From NCBI GenBank assembly GCA_052318935.1, contig JBQRKO010000017.1: a stretch of 64,000 nt of DNA. One strand, given 5' to 3'. The notes under the pieces are model-generated. The model searched no databases. It was not told where the DNA came from and saw only the letters and a program-made list of their open reading frames with translations. Source of the stretch: Niallia sp052318935 (GTDB lineage Bacteria > Bacillota > Bacilli > Bacillales > Cytobacillaceae). The position numbers and the translations under genes are program-made. Below, in pieces: positions 43,315-51,356 of the stretch (position 1 is its first letter; every line of letters begins with the position of its first letter).

Positions 43315-43977
43315 CTAAATATATTTGCTGCCTTCTCTTACACTCAATTTCGGCAAAGAATGTTCATCTATAAATGCACGAACGGACTGGGGATTTGTTT
43401 TGGAATACTCTCGCAATGCCCAACCAATTGCTTTTTGGATAAAAAACTCCTTACTGTCTGCATGTTGAATCATATAGCGATATAAAAGCTCTTCATTTGT
43501 TGCTGTTTTATACTTTAGCTGAAAAATAATAGATGCCCTTTGCAGCCAAAGATGGTCTCCATAAGCCCAACCTTCAATTGTTTCTGAAATAACCTTTGGA
43601 AATTGTGCAGCGATTTTGCCAACTGCATTGGATGCAATCCCATCTACTGTATCCCACCACGATTTTGTCATGATAAGCTTCTCCATTAAAGGCAAATCAC
43701 TTGGCTCTAATTGCTTTAAAAACTTCCCAATATAGTCAAGTGCTGTGTAATGATATTCCCGTTCTGGTTCCTGCCATAATGCCCACACAAACTCCTGTTG
43801 AAAATCATCTTTTAATATCTCGCTTTTCTGAAAAAATTGTTTAACAAGCTGACTTCTTTCCGGTTTTTTTATTCCTAAAAAAGGAAAGTGATCTTTCATA
43901 TACTTTTGCATTGGAATGGCTTGTTCTTCATTTCGATTCGGTTCGAAGATTTTTTTTAGTAAATCGATATGGTTCAT
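43315..43977 (-). CDS. DNA alkylation repair protein (AlkD family)
   Basis: This 220-residue all-helical HEAT-like-repeat protein has FLGIKKPERSQLVKQFF, KSWWDTVDGIASNAVG (with the conserved Trp-Asp pair), LWLQRASIIFQLKY and FFIQKAIGWALREYSKTNP. AlkD enzymes remove alkylated purines from DNA without flipping the base. It has its own start signal (GGAG) and stands alone. It may protect against methylating by-products, but no regulatory link is visible. Confidence 0.92.
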   Translation of the reverse strand: MNHIDLLKKIFEPNRNEEQAIPMQKYMKDHFPFLGIKKPERSQLVKQFFQKSEILKDDFQQEFVWALWQEPEREYHYTALDYIGKFLKQLEPSDLPLMEKLIMTKSWWDTVDGIASNAVGKIAAQFPKVISETIEGWAYGDHLWLQRASIIFQLKYKTATNEELLYRYMIQHADSKEFFIQKAIGWALREYSKTNPQSVRAFIDEHSLPKLSVREGSKYI

Positions 43978-44137
43978 TTATTATTCTCCTCGGCTTTTTT
44001 ATGTATTATATTTCAACTATTTTTCCTATACAATCTTAAGTTAAACATTTTATTCAGCTAACTTAATGGCTGGGGTGACAGGCACACAGACATTCAACTA
44101 TAATAGAAAGTACTATTTATGTGAGGGTGTTTGAGCA

Positions 44138-44704
44138 ATGTCAAAGAAACAAGAAATTATTTTATCAGCACAGCATATTATCCATTCGAAAGGGTATCAA
44201 GCCACATCTATTAGTGATATTCTCTCCGCTGCCAATATTGGAAAAGGACAATTTTATCATTACTTTTCTTCCAAGCATGACCTTGGTTTAGCCGTAATTG
44301 ACCAACTCATTCAAGAACGAGATCTTAAATTAATCGAAAAGATTTTAAAAACAGCTGAAGATCCTAAAGCAAAGCTAAATAAAATGCTTGATTGGATATT
44401 TGAATGCCATACAGAAAAAGAGAACAAGCCTGGATGTCCTATCGGCAATTTAGCTATTGAAATGAGTGAACATGACGAAAGCTATCGTTTAAAAATTCAA
44501 CAATATTTTGATCGTTGGGCAGAAGCCATTGCAGAAAATTTAGAGGAGATAAATAATCTTGATCCCACTTTCCATGCAAAAAAAGATGCTGAAACCATGA
44601 TTGCCATGATTGAAGGCGGCATTCTGTTGATGAAGAATCAATTAAATACAGATGTGTTAAAAAATATTCTTGACTCAGTTCGTAAACAGTATCATCTTGT
44701 TTGA
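44138..44704 (+). CDS. TetR/AcrR-family regulator, truncated at its stop codon by an IS
   Basis: This 188-residue regulator has a TetR helix-turn-helix: IILSAQHIIHSKGYQATSISDILSAANIGKGQFYHYFSSKHDL. A C-terminal ligand domain with CPIGNLAIEMSEHDE follows, as in AcuR/YxaF-like members. The TGA stop belongs to the end of the adjacent insertion sequence. If 44701-46235 is excised in silico, the gene would read ...HLV then TAA, giving the same protein. The operator-like dyad at 46393, before the peroxiredoxin gene, suggests that the two once adjoined. Confidence 0.9.
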   Translation: MSKKQEIILSAQHIIHSKGYQATSISDILSAANIGKGQFYHYFSSKHDLGLAVIDQLIQERDLKLIEKILKTAEDPKAKLNKMLDWIFECHTEKENKPGCPIGNLAIEMSEHDESYRLKIQQYFDRWAEAIAENLEEINNLDPTFHAKKDAETMIAMIEGGILLMKNQLNTDVLKNILDSVRKQYHLV

Positions 44705-44930
44705 CATCCTCCCCCACCTAAAATGTTAACGTTTTTTGAGGAAGGGGATTCCAAAGGGATTTCACTGCGTTACAAACCGTCAGTGCCTTTGGTGTTACCC
44801 TTACTTCCTCCCATTCCGCACGTTATTTCCAATAACAAAGAACGGTAGGGAATCATCAGTTAGGTGTACAGCTCAGTCAGGAGCCTTGTGAAGGACATTG
44901 AATCCTTTACAGCGGTTTTAAGCCGCAGTT
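44701..44930 (-). ncRNA. Probable omega RNA of TnpB
   Basis: In TnpB systems the guide RNA overlaps the 3' end of tnpB and runs to the right end of the element. Here that region has paired segments such as GGGATTCC... and GGTGGGGGAGGATGTCAA at the end, like other IS1341-type ends. The guide would start right after it and read ACAAGATGATACTG, the antisense of the TetR gene end. Confidence 0.65.
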
Positions 44931-46084
44931 ATATCTTTTGATGTTCGTGTAGATATAACAAAACTTGCATTGACATCTGCATTTTGTTTATGTCCACACG
45001 AACATGTATACAAAGACCCTCGACGGTTCTTTTTTTGTGTATGTCCACATATGGAGCATTCTTGACTCGTTTTGTACGGATCTACTTTTTGCACTTCCAG
45101 CTCGGCTAATTGTGCTTTGTATATAAGTTTTGTTTCTAAGTCAAAGAAAGCCCAGGAATGAATATTTCTGTCGCTTTTTTTCCAATATTTTTTCATAGAG
45201 CGAATAGAAGAAAGGTCTTCGATTTTAATGATAGAAGCACCACAATCTTTAGCAAACTGAACCATTTTCTTTGAGATGACATGATTCCAGTATTGAATGA
45301 TACGTTGTTCTTTATTTTCTAATCGTTTCAACGCTTTCGTATTTTTCGCTTTTTGAATTTTTCTGCGAAGTTTAAAAAATTTTCTACGAATATGACCAAT
45401 CTGTTTTCCGTTAAAATGAATATACTTGCCTATTTCCCTATCTCCAGCTACCGCAATATATTTTAGTCCTCTATCAACCCCAATAGATTTTGTACCTGTA
45501 GACTTTTTCTCTAATTCAAACGAAAGCGCAAAAGAAAAATACCATTTTCCTTTCTTATAGAACAATTGCCCGTTCCCTTTTTTTAATTTGGAAATATTGT
45601 CATAGGATGCTTGAAAGAATGAAGAGGTTTTGTCTATTTCCCCCGTCAAAAGAAAATCAATCCAAAAAAGAGTATACGCATTGGTCTTTAAAGGAACGTA
45701 TTTATCTATTGTAAGATTCCCCTTCTCAATGGTAGGAATCCCCAACTTAAGATAACCATTATCCTGTCTTAGTCTCCAATTTTGGTTATTAAATAGAATG
45801 GATATTCTTCTGCGAAAAGAAGGAAAACCTTTCGTTTTCTGATTCTTTTTCCAGTCTTCATAACGACTTAGCGCTAGTTTTCTAGCTTCTTGAATGAGGG
45901 TAGAAGGCAGTTCAATAGGAGCTAAGCTTTTATCCAATTCCGACTTTGTTACTGCAGGATTTTCTTTTTTGTATTGAATAGCTATATTACAAGCTTCTGA
46001 AAAGTTTTGTTGCATCGTTTCGTACATCGTTTCTTTCACTTTTGTTGGTTGGAACAAGGGCAGTTTAATCGTAATGGTTGGCAT
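44918..46084 (-). CDS. tnpB: TnpB RNA-guided endonuclease
   Basis: This 388-residue protein has the RuvC-like nuclease split as in Cas12 relatives: Asp in GVDRGLKYIAVAGD, Glu in IIKIEDLSSIRSMKKYWKK, and Asp in NADVNAS. A zinc ribbon (CSICGHTQKK...CSCGHKQ) lies near the C-terminus, and N-terminal helices bind RNA. The ATG at 46084 follows AAGGAGG; the GTG at 46093 is inside that signal. All catalytic residues look intact, so it may still cut targets next to a TTTAT-like motif and preserve the element at this site. Confidence 0.93.
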   Translation of the reverse strand: MPTITIKLPLFQPTKVKETMYETMQQNFSEACNIAIQYKKENPAVTKSELDKSLAPIELPSTLIQEARKLALSRYEDWKKNQKTKGFPSFRRRISILFNNQNWRLRQDNGYLKLGIPTIEKGNLTIDKYVPLKTNAYTLFWIDFLLTGEIDKTSSFFQASYDNISKLKKGNGQLFYKKGKWYFSFALSFELEKKSTGTKSIGVDRGLKYIAVAGDREIGKYIHFNGKQIGHIRRKFFKLRRKIQKAKNTKALKRLENKEQRIIQYWNHVISKKMVQFAKDCGASIIKIEDLSSIRSMKKYWKKSDRNIHSWAFFDLETKLIYKAQLAELEVQKVDPYKTSQECSICGHTQKKNRRGSLYTCSCGHKQNADVNASFVISTRTSKDITAA

Positions 46085-46235
46085 TTGTTTCACCTCCTTC
46101 TTTTAATAAGAATATTTTACCAAAACAAGAACAAACGTTCCAGTTATATCTTCTTTTAAACAAAAAAAAGAAGGCGATTCATCTCCCACCTACTCTCTTT
46201 GTTCCTTGAGGAAGGAGTCTTCTCGCTCAACTATG

Positions 46236-46428
46236 ATAAAAAAAAGCAGTGTAAGCGGAGCTAAACCATTCTTTAACTAGAAAAAGTGAAATACCCTGAG
46301 TACTTATTTATATCGGTACTTTTATATTTAGCGCAGTTCCGCCCCTTTTTTCCCCTTGTGAAATGCAAGAACATTTGTTATTCTAAAAACTGTACCAACC
46401 GGTAGGTAAAAAGAATGGGGGAATAAAC
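46236..46428 (+). other. Upstream region of the peroxiredoxin-like gene
   Basis: This gap continues the chromosome after the IS. It holds the dyad at 46393-46408 just before the start of the next gene. No coding relic is seen. Confidence 0.4.
46393..46408. promoter_or_regulatory. TetR-type operator dyad upstream of the peroxiredoxin-like gene
   Basis: TACCAACC/GGTAGGTA is a near-perfect dyad centred on ACCGGT, of the TACCnACCGGTnGGTA type bound by several TetR regulators. It is 20 bases before the TTG start. The TetR gene upstream is the likely binder. Confidence 0.65.
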
Positions 46429-47076
46429 TTGTCAACTCTACAAGAAGAAATAAATCAGTATAAAGAAAGCTTCAAAAAAAAGGCTCCTCTTAAAAAACAA
46501 AATATGATGGAGCAAGCTACGAAGGAATTAGCAGACTCAGGAATCGCAAAAGGATTAAAAGTGAATGACCAAGCACCTAATTTTACACTTAAAGATGCAA
46601 CTGGCGCTGACATTACATTATATGAAGAATTGGAAAAAGGACCAGTTATCTTAACATTTTATCGTGGAGCATGGTGTCCATATTGCAACCTTGAATTAAA
46701 AGCATATCAACGTGTCCTTCCTGCAATTAAAGAAGCAGGAGCTCAATTAATTGCAATTAGTCCACAAACTCCTGACGCATCTCTTACGACGAAAGAAAAG
46801 AATGAATTAGAATTTTTTGTGCTAAGTGATCCTAATGGAAGCACTGCTGAAAACTACAACTTATTATTTAAAATGCCTGATTTTCTTATTGAAATATACA
46901 AGCAGTCCGGCCTTGACGTACCAGCTCATAATGGGAATGATGCTTGGAAGCTTCCAGTGCCAGCAACCTTCCTTATTGATCAAAACGGAAACATTCAATT
47001 CGCAAATGTCGATCCAGATTATCGAAATAGAGTAGAACCTGCTGAGATGGTAGCGTTGTTAACAGCAGTAAAGTAG
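46429..47076 (+). CDS. Peroxiredoxin-like (AhpC/TSA) protein
   Basis: This 215-residue thioredoxin-fold protein has FTLKDATGADITLYEEL and the active site FYRGAWCPYCNLELKAYQ with a CxxC pair, plus PVPATFLIDQNGNI. It belongs to the redoxin group often found under TetR control in response to electrophiles or peroxide. It starts at TTG after GGGGG. The dyad at 46393 is its operator candidate. It could reduce hydrogen peroxide such as that made by sarcosine oxidase, though no direct link is visible. Confidence 0.85.
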   Translation: MSTLQEEINQYKESFKKKAPLKKQNMMEQATKELADSGIAKGLKVNDQAPNFTLKDATGADITLYEELEKGPVILTFYRGAWCPYCNLELKAYQRVLPAIKEAGAQLIAISPQTPDASLTTKEKNELEFFVLSDPNGSTAENYNLLFKMPDFLIEIYKQSGLDVPAHNGNDAWKLPVPATFLIDQNGNIQFANVDPDYRNRVEPAEMVALLTAVK

Positions 47077-47092
47077 TAACAATAATTTTAAT

Positions 47093-47142
47093 AAGGGTGA
47101 TTGTCCCCCATTGCTTAATAGCATTTAGGGGCAGGCACCCTT
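47093..47142. terminator. Hairpin between the peroxiredoxin-like gene and the MmyB-type regulator
   Basis: AAGGGTG...GTCCCC pairs with GGGGCAGGCACCCTT. It lies between converging genes and probably ends both. Confidence 0.65.
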
Positions 47143-47147
47143 AGTCT

Positions 47148-47984
47148 TTAACCGTTTAACAACCGCTTTAATTTCTGTTCTGTCTCTCTTTCTTGGCAAG
47201 GTTGATAGATGGTTAATTTTAGTTCAGGGGCATCGTATACTTGAAGTGTAATATGGTTCATGACCATCTCTCCGACTAAAGGATGCACGATTGTTTTTTT
47301 GCCAAATGGATTGCCTAACACTTCATGTTTAGGCCACCATGCACGAAACTCAGCACTCTTCTCAGTAAGTTCTTCGATCATATCCTTAAACCATTCATCG
47401 CCAATAAAACGTGTATAAACTAAACGAAATTGGGCGATTAGCCTTTGGGCATGATCCTCCCAATTAAGAAATAGCGCTCGGTATTCTTTTGATATAAAGC
47501 AGCGATAGACAGCATTACGATCTTTGTTATCCATTTTGTTAAAGTCACCAAACACCACAGCAGCCGCTTTATTCCAGTTTACGATGTTCAGCTTTTCATC
47601 TGTTACATATGTAGGGCAGAACTCTAATTGACTCAACAAATTTTCCACAGCGCTATTTACACTGTCAACGAGCGGTTTTCCCGCTTTCGAAAACAATGGC
47701 TGATTTGCCAATAAAAATAGATGCTCTTTTTCCTCTTCATTTAACCTGAAAACACGAGAAATAGACTCCAATACCTCTGATGATACTTGAATATCACGCC
47801 CTTGCTCTAACCATGTATACCAAGTGATTCCTATCCCTGCAAGTTGCGCTACTTCTTCTCGGCGCAGCCCTTTTATTTTCCTGCGCGGCCCAATTGGCAA
47901 ACCAACATCTTGCGGAGATAAACGCGCCCGCCTCGTTTTTAAAAAACCCCCTAATTCTTTTCTTCTTTCTTTATCACCCAACAT
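47148..47984 (-). CDS. Helix-turn-helix regulator with MmyB-like ligand domain
   Basis: This 278-residue protein has an N-terminal Xre-type helix-turn-helix (LGGFLKTRRARLSPQDVGL, GLRREEVAQLAGIGITWYTWLEQGRDIQVS). The MmyB-type domain follows, with NIVNWNKAAAVVFGDF and WWPKHEV, a fatty-acid or hydrophobic-ligand pocket. It is divergent from the MFS/carboxymuconolactone decarboxylase operon and most likely represses it. Confidence 0.9.
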   Translation of the reverse strand: MLGDKERRKELGGFLKTRRARLSPQDVGLPIGPRRKIKGLRREEVAQLAGIGITWYTWLEQGRDIQVSSEVLESISRVFRLNEEEKEHLFLLANQPLFSKAGKPLVDSVNSAVENLLSQLEFCPTYVTDEKLNIVNWNKAAAVVFGDFNKMDNKDRNAVYRCFISKEYRALFLNWEDHAQRLIAQFRLVYTRFIGDEWFKDMIEELTEKSAEFRAWWPKHEVLGNPFGKKTIVHPLVGEMVMNHITLQVYDAPELKLTIYQPCQERETEQKLKRLLNG

Positions 47985-48159
47985 GGAATCCCCCCCATTA
48001 GTGTGTGTTCAAAAATCGGAAAAGCAAGCCAACGAAGAGATTTTTGGCTTATCATTTGGTGCCTTTTTGTATTAGTGGTAGTTTTACTAATAGTATGAAT
48101 ACACTCCTATTCCTATTATAACTCCTCCTCTATTCTGAAAGAGGAAGGAGGTGAAAATC

Positions 48160-49359
48160 ATGGAAGATTTTCCTGTACTTACAAAAAAATTAGTTCTTGT
48201 AATGACAATAGCTTGCGGTTTTACTGTTGCTAATGTGTATGTAAATCAAACGCTCTTAGTTAGTATGGCAAATACATTTCGTGTTTCTGAAGCAAGTATT
48301 GGAATTGTCGCCACATTAACGCAAGTAGGCTACGCTTTAGGAAATCTTTTTTTAGTCCCACTAGGCGACATATTTGAACGAAAAAAATTAATTTTAAGCC
48401 TGTTAACTATTGTATCAATCATTCTAGCCGCAGCTGCTTTGTCCATGAACGTTTTGTGGCTGATTGTGGCAAACTTAATACTTGGGTTTGTAACCATTAT
48501 TCCACAAATTATTGTTCCACTTGCTGCAAATTTAGCTTTAGAAAGCAACAGAGGAAAAGTGTTGGGAAATGTAGCGATTGGCCTAGTATGTGGAATTTTG
48601 GGAGCAAGATTTATTAGTGGTTTTGTAGATTCCCATTTTGGATGGAGATCAATGTATTGGATATCTTTTACAGGCACTATCATTATGATTGGTTTAATTG
48701 CCTTGTATCTTCCAAGAAGCAAAGGAAATCAGTCCATGCATTATAAAAAACTACTCACTTCTTTAGGACCTTTATTTATAAAAGAAAAAGTTTTGCAAAA
48801 AGCTTGCCTTAGCCAAGGAATGATGTTTGGAGCATTTAGTGTCTTTTGGACCACACTAATATTTTTAATAAGCAGTCCTCCCTATTCATATGGAAGTAAT
48901 ATAGCAGGGTTAATCGGCTTAGTGGGAATAGCAGGAGCATTCGCCACACCTATCATTGGTAAAATTATTGATCAAAAAGGGGCAGCATTTGCCAATACTT
49001 TATGTATGTCAATATCTCTAATCTCCTTTTTCATCTTTACATTTTTAGGTTTTTGGCTGCCTGGATTAATTATTGGTGCGCTATTCATTACGATTGGGAC
49101 ACAGGCAAATCAAGTGGCTTGCCAAGCGATTATTTTTCAATTATCTCCTGAAAAAAGAAGCCGATTAAATGGCTTATACATGGTATCTACATTTTTAGGC
49201 GGAGCTTTAGGGTCATACTTAGGCGTGTTTGCTTGGAGCAAATGGCATTGGTATGGAGTATGTTCTGTCGGAATTCTTATGATAGGCATTGCTTTTTGCT
49301 CCTTAATTAATTTTACTAAAGAACAAAAAATCGTTGAGAAAGGAAGTAATGTTCAATGA
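48160..49359 (+). CDS. MFS transporter (drug-efflux-like)
   Basis: This membrane transporter of 399 residues has 12 helices. It has the MFS loop motif GNLFLVPLGDIFERKKLIL between helices 2 and 3, and a second-half repeat around GKIIDQKGAAFANTL. AAGGAGG precedes the ATG at 48160; the GTG at 48151 is inside that signal. It overlaps the next gene by 4 bases. The divergent regulator suggests that the exported compound is a small lipophilic molecule. Confidence 0.9.
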   Translation: MEDFPVLTKKLVLVMTIACGFTVANVYVNQTLLVSMANTFRVSEASIGIVATLTQVGYALGNLFLVPLGDIFERKKLILSLLTIVSIILAAAALSMNVLWLIVANLILGFVTIIPQIIVPLAANLALESNRGKVLGNVAIGLVCGILGARFISGFVDSHFGWRSMYWISFTGTIIMIGLIALYLPRSKGNQSMHYKKLLTSLGPLFIKEKVLQKACLSQGMMFGAFSVFWTTLIFLISSPPYSYGSNIAGLIGLVGIAGAFATPIIGKIIDQKGAAFANTLCMSISLISFFIFTFLGFWLPGLIIGALFITIGTQANQVACQAIIFQLSPEKRSRLNGLYMVSTFLGGALGSYLGVFAWSKWHWYGVCSVGILMIGIAFCSLINFTKEQKIVEKGSNVQ

Positions 49360-49760
49360 CTACTGAAAATTATCAAAAAGGGTTGGAAATACTAGCAAAA
49401 ATTGATCCGGACAATTATGAAAAAATTGTAGAATCATTTAAAGATTCCGTATCCCCTGATTTAGGAACTTTAGCAGTCGAATTTAATTATGGACAAATCT
49501 TTTCCAGACCAGGATTAGATTTAAAATCCCGCCTTTTAGCAACAGTTGCTGGCCTAACTGCTTTAGGAAATACAGAACAATTAAAGTTTTATATTAACGG
49601 AGCGCTAAATGTCGGATGGACAGAAGAAGAAATTGTCGAAGCGATGATGCAAATGCTTATTTATGCAGGCTTTCCAGTCGCATTAAATACGATTTTAACA
49701 GTAGCTACCGAAGTTTTTGCTGCTAGACGAAATCAGGCAAGGGAAGAGAACGCAAAATAA
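49356..49760 (+). CDS. Carboxymuconolactone decarboxylase family protein
   Basis: This 134-residue helical protein has KSRLLATVAGLTALGNTEQLKFYINGALNVGWTEEEIVEAMMQMLIYAGFP, the CMD family core. The usual CxxC of the AhpD type is absent, so it is not a disulfide reductase. It is co-translated with the MFS transporter. The chemical role is unknown; it may modify the compound that the transporter exports. Confidence 0.9.
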   Translation: MTTENYQKGLEILAKIDPDNYEKIVESFKDSVSPDLGTLAVEFNYGQIFSRPGLDLKSRLLATVAGLTALGNTEQLKFYINGALNVGWTEEEIVEAMMQMLIYAGFPVALNTILTVATEVFAARRNQAREENAK

Positions 49761-49803
49761 TGAAGCTTTTTATAATAGAGTGATGATTTAATTTTCAGGA
49801 GTA

Positions 49804-49836
49804 AAAGAGCCGTTATTTCTAAAGCGGCTCTCTTTA
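49804..49836 (+). terminator. Terminator of the MFS/CMD operon
   Basis: AGAGCCG and CGGCTCT form a 7-base stem followed by CTTTATTT. Confidence 0.8.
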
Positions 49837-49926
49837 TTTGAATCATAAAAATAGATACAAAATTAACGATATCTAAGTATTAAAACAGGCTCTTTCATAA
49901 AATCTTAATCCAATGCCATTATGGAT

Positions 49927-50877
49927 TTATGATTTATCATTACTTGGTGAACTAGAAATATGCATGTCCAATTCTGCATTGGTTTCTTTTGGCAACCGAG
50001 ATGATACCTTGGGGACTTTTCGAGGTTCATAATTAATCACTTCAGACGAGTAAAGTGTAACAACCATACTTCCTCTATTTCCTTTAGCCCGAATCAATAT
50101 CGGCTGGTTAAATTTGTTTTGAAAGCGAAAGTCGGGTCCGTACCAGCTTACCGTAGCATCACGTCCAGATGGAACGTAAGGTACTCGCCTGCTATGGGAA
50201 TAACGCTGCACGATTCTTAACCCGGCGTGATCTACAGCATTAAACAATGTTGATGATACTTGACAAATTCCCCCTCCAACTCCTTCAGAAAACTCCCCTC
50301 TAACAATTATAGGAGCTCGCATATATCCCTTGTCTGGTGTTCTCATTCCTACAACTTGATTAAACGAAAACGTTTCATTAGGAAAAACAACATGATTGTC
50401 AATTGCTTTTGCGGCAAGTGAGATATTATGTGAACGACTTTTATTGTTAGAATTAAAATATGTCACGTACTGACCAATTTGTTTTACCCGGATATGAGCA
50501 AGAATCTCGCTGTCAACTTTCGGATAAATGTCCATTTCCGGCACTTCTACCTTAAAGGATCCTTTCCCAAAGAAATAAGTATAAAATTGCTCCTTAAACC
50601 GCTGCCTATCAAGTCTGTAGCCTACCTGTTCTGGGACGATGCTTCCCTGCTCGTTGATCGTGGCATTTATAGGAGCATGATAAATTTGCTGATCAAGTTT
50701 ATTGATGAATTGATCGTATTTTTCGCCATTAACTATTGGAGTACCTGGAAAGGGCATTGTAAAGTTTTCACGGTTAATAATGGTAATCGTCTGCCCTTGC
50801 TGAGTCACTGTTAAGCTGTTAGGAAGCTCTACAGGTTGAGCTAATAACAAAAAACCTGCCATCCATATTTGTAACAT
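49927..50877 (-). CDS. VanW-family exported protein (YoaR-like)
   Basis: This 316-residue protein has a hydrophobic N-terminus (MLQIWMAGFLLLAQPV), a PG_binding_4-like domain, then the VanW domain: SHNISLAAKAIDNHVVFPNETFSFNQVVG, GGGICQVSSTLFNAV and HSRRVPYVPSGRDATVSW. VanW proteins are cell-surface proteins of unclear function, linked to peptidoglycan and vancomycin-resistance loci. It stands alone. Confidence 0.9.
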   Translation of the reverse strand: MLQIWMAGFLLLAQPVELPNSLTVTQQGQTITIINRENFTMPFPGTPIVNGEKYDQFINKLDQQIYHAPINATINEQGSIVPEQVGYRLDRQRFKEQFYTYFFGKGSFKVEVPEMDIYPKVDSEILAHIRVKQIGQYVTYFNSNNKSRSHNISLAAKAIDNHVVFPNETFSFNQVVGMRTPDKGYMRAPIIVRGEFSEGVGGGICQVSSTLFNAVDHAGLRIVQRYSHSRRVPYVPSGRDATVSWYGPDFRFQNKFNQPILIRAKGNRGSMVVTLYSSEVINYEPRKVPKVSSRLPKETNAELDMHISSSPSNDKS

Positions 50878-51356
50878 AAAAAGTATACCTCCCCATATTA
50901 GTATGAACAGGAGCTTACCTTTTAATGTATATCGTAAAGTTGTTCACAAAGAATCCCTCTTTCGATTAAGCTTCAGCATGGTTTCCCTTCCTTTCCATGT
51001 TAACATTTCTGACCTGACTTTATCTCTCTTCTCTTTTTTAAGAATCCACCCTCTTGATTTTTTAAAATTTTCAGAATATTATTAAATATTTTTTGATTAC
51101 TCATGTCTTTTTTTGTTATTTTTTGTATGTTACATAATAGAATAAAAAAGAATTTTTTCATAAATTTAACAAACATTACATCATAAGTAATCATTCTTAA
51201 CGAACGTTAAATTTATCCATCTGGAGGTGAGTTTTGTAATAACATTTATTAGTGGTACTGCCCAAACACTAATATTGCTTTGGTAAAACTTAATCCAACT
51301 TAGATAGGAACAGAATGTTTTAACATGACTAGAACTATTTGGAAGGGGTTTAACAC
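50878..51356. other. Gap between the VanW gene and the APC permease
   Basis: I see no gene. A palindrome TTAACGAACGTTAA lies near 51198-51211. The rest is AT-rich and would hold the divergent promoters. Confidence 0.4.

Larger units (their letters stand above)
44701..46235 (-). mobile_element. IS200/IS605-superfamily element carrying only tnpB (IS1341-like)
   Basis: The element spans the tnpB gene plus about 215 bases beyond its 3' end and about 150 before its start. The right end (in tnpB orientation) closes ...GGGGGAGGATGTCAA at 44701. The left end begins CATAGTTGAGCG at 46235, next to TTTAT (46236-46240 read on the minus strand). Direct or inverted repeats are absent, as expected for this superfamily. 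No tnpA is present, so movement would need a transposase elsewhere. Boundaries are inferred from the empty-site reconstruction. Confidence 0.8.
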
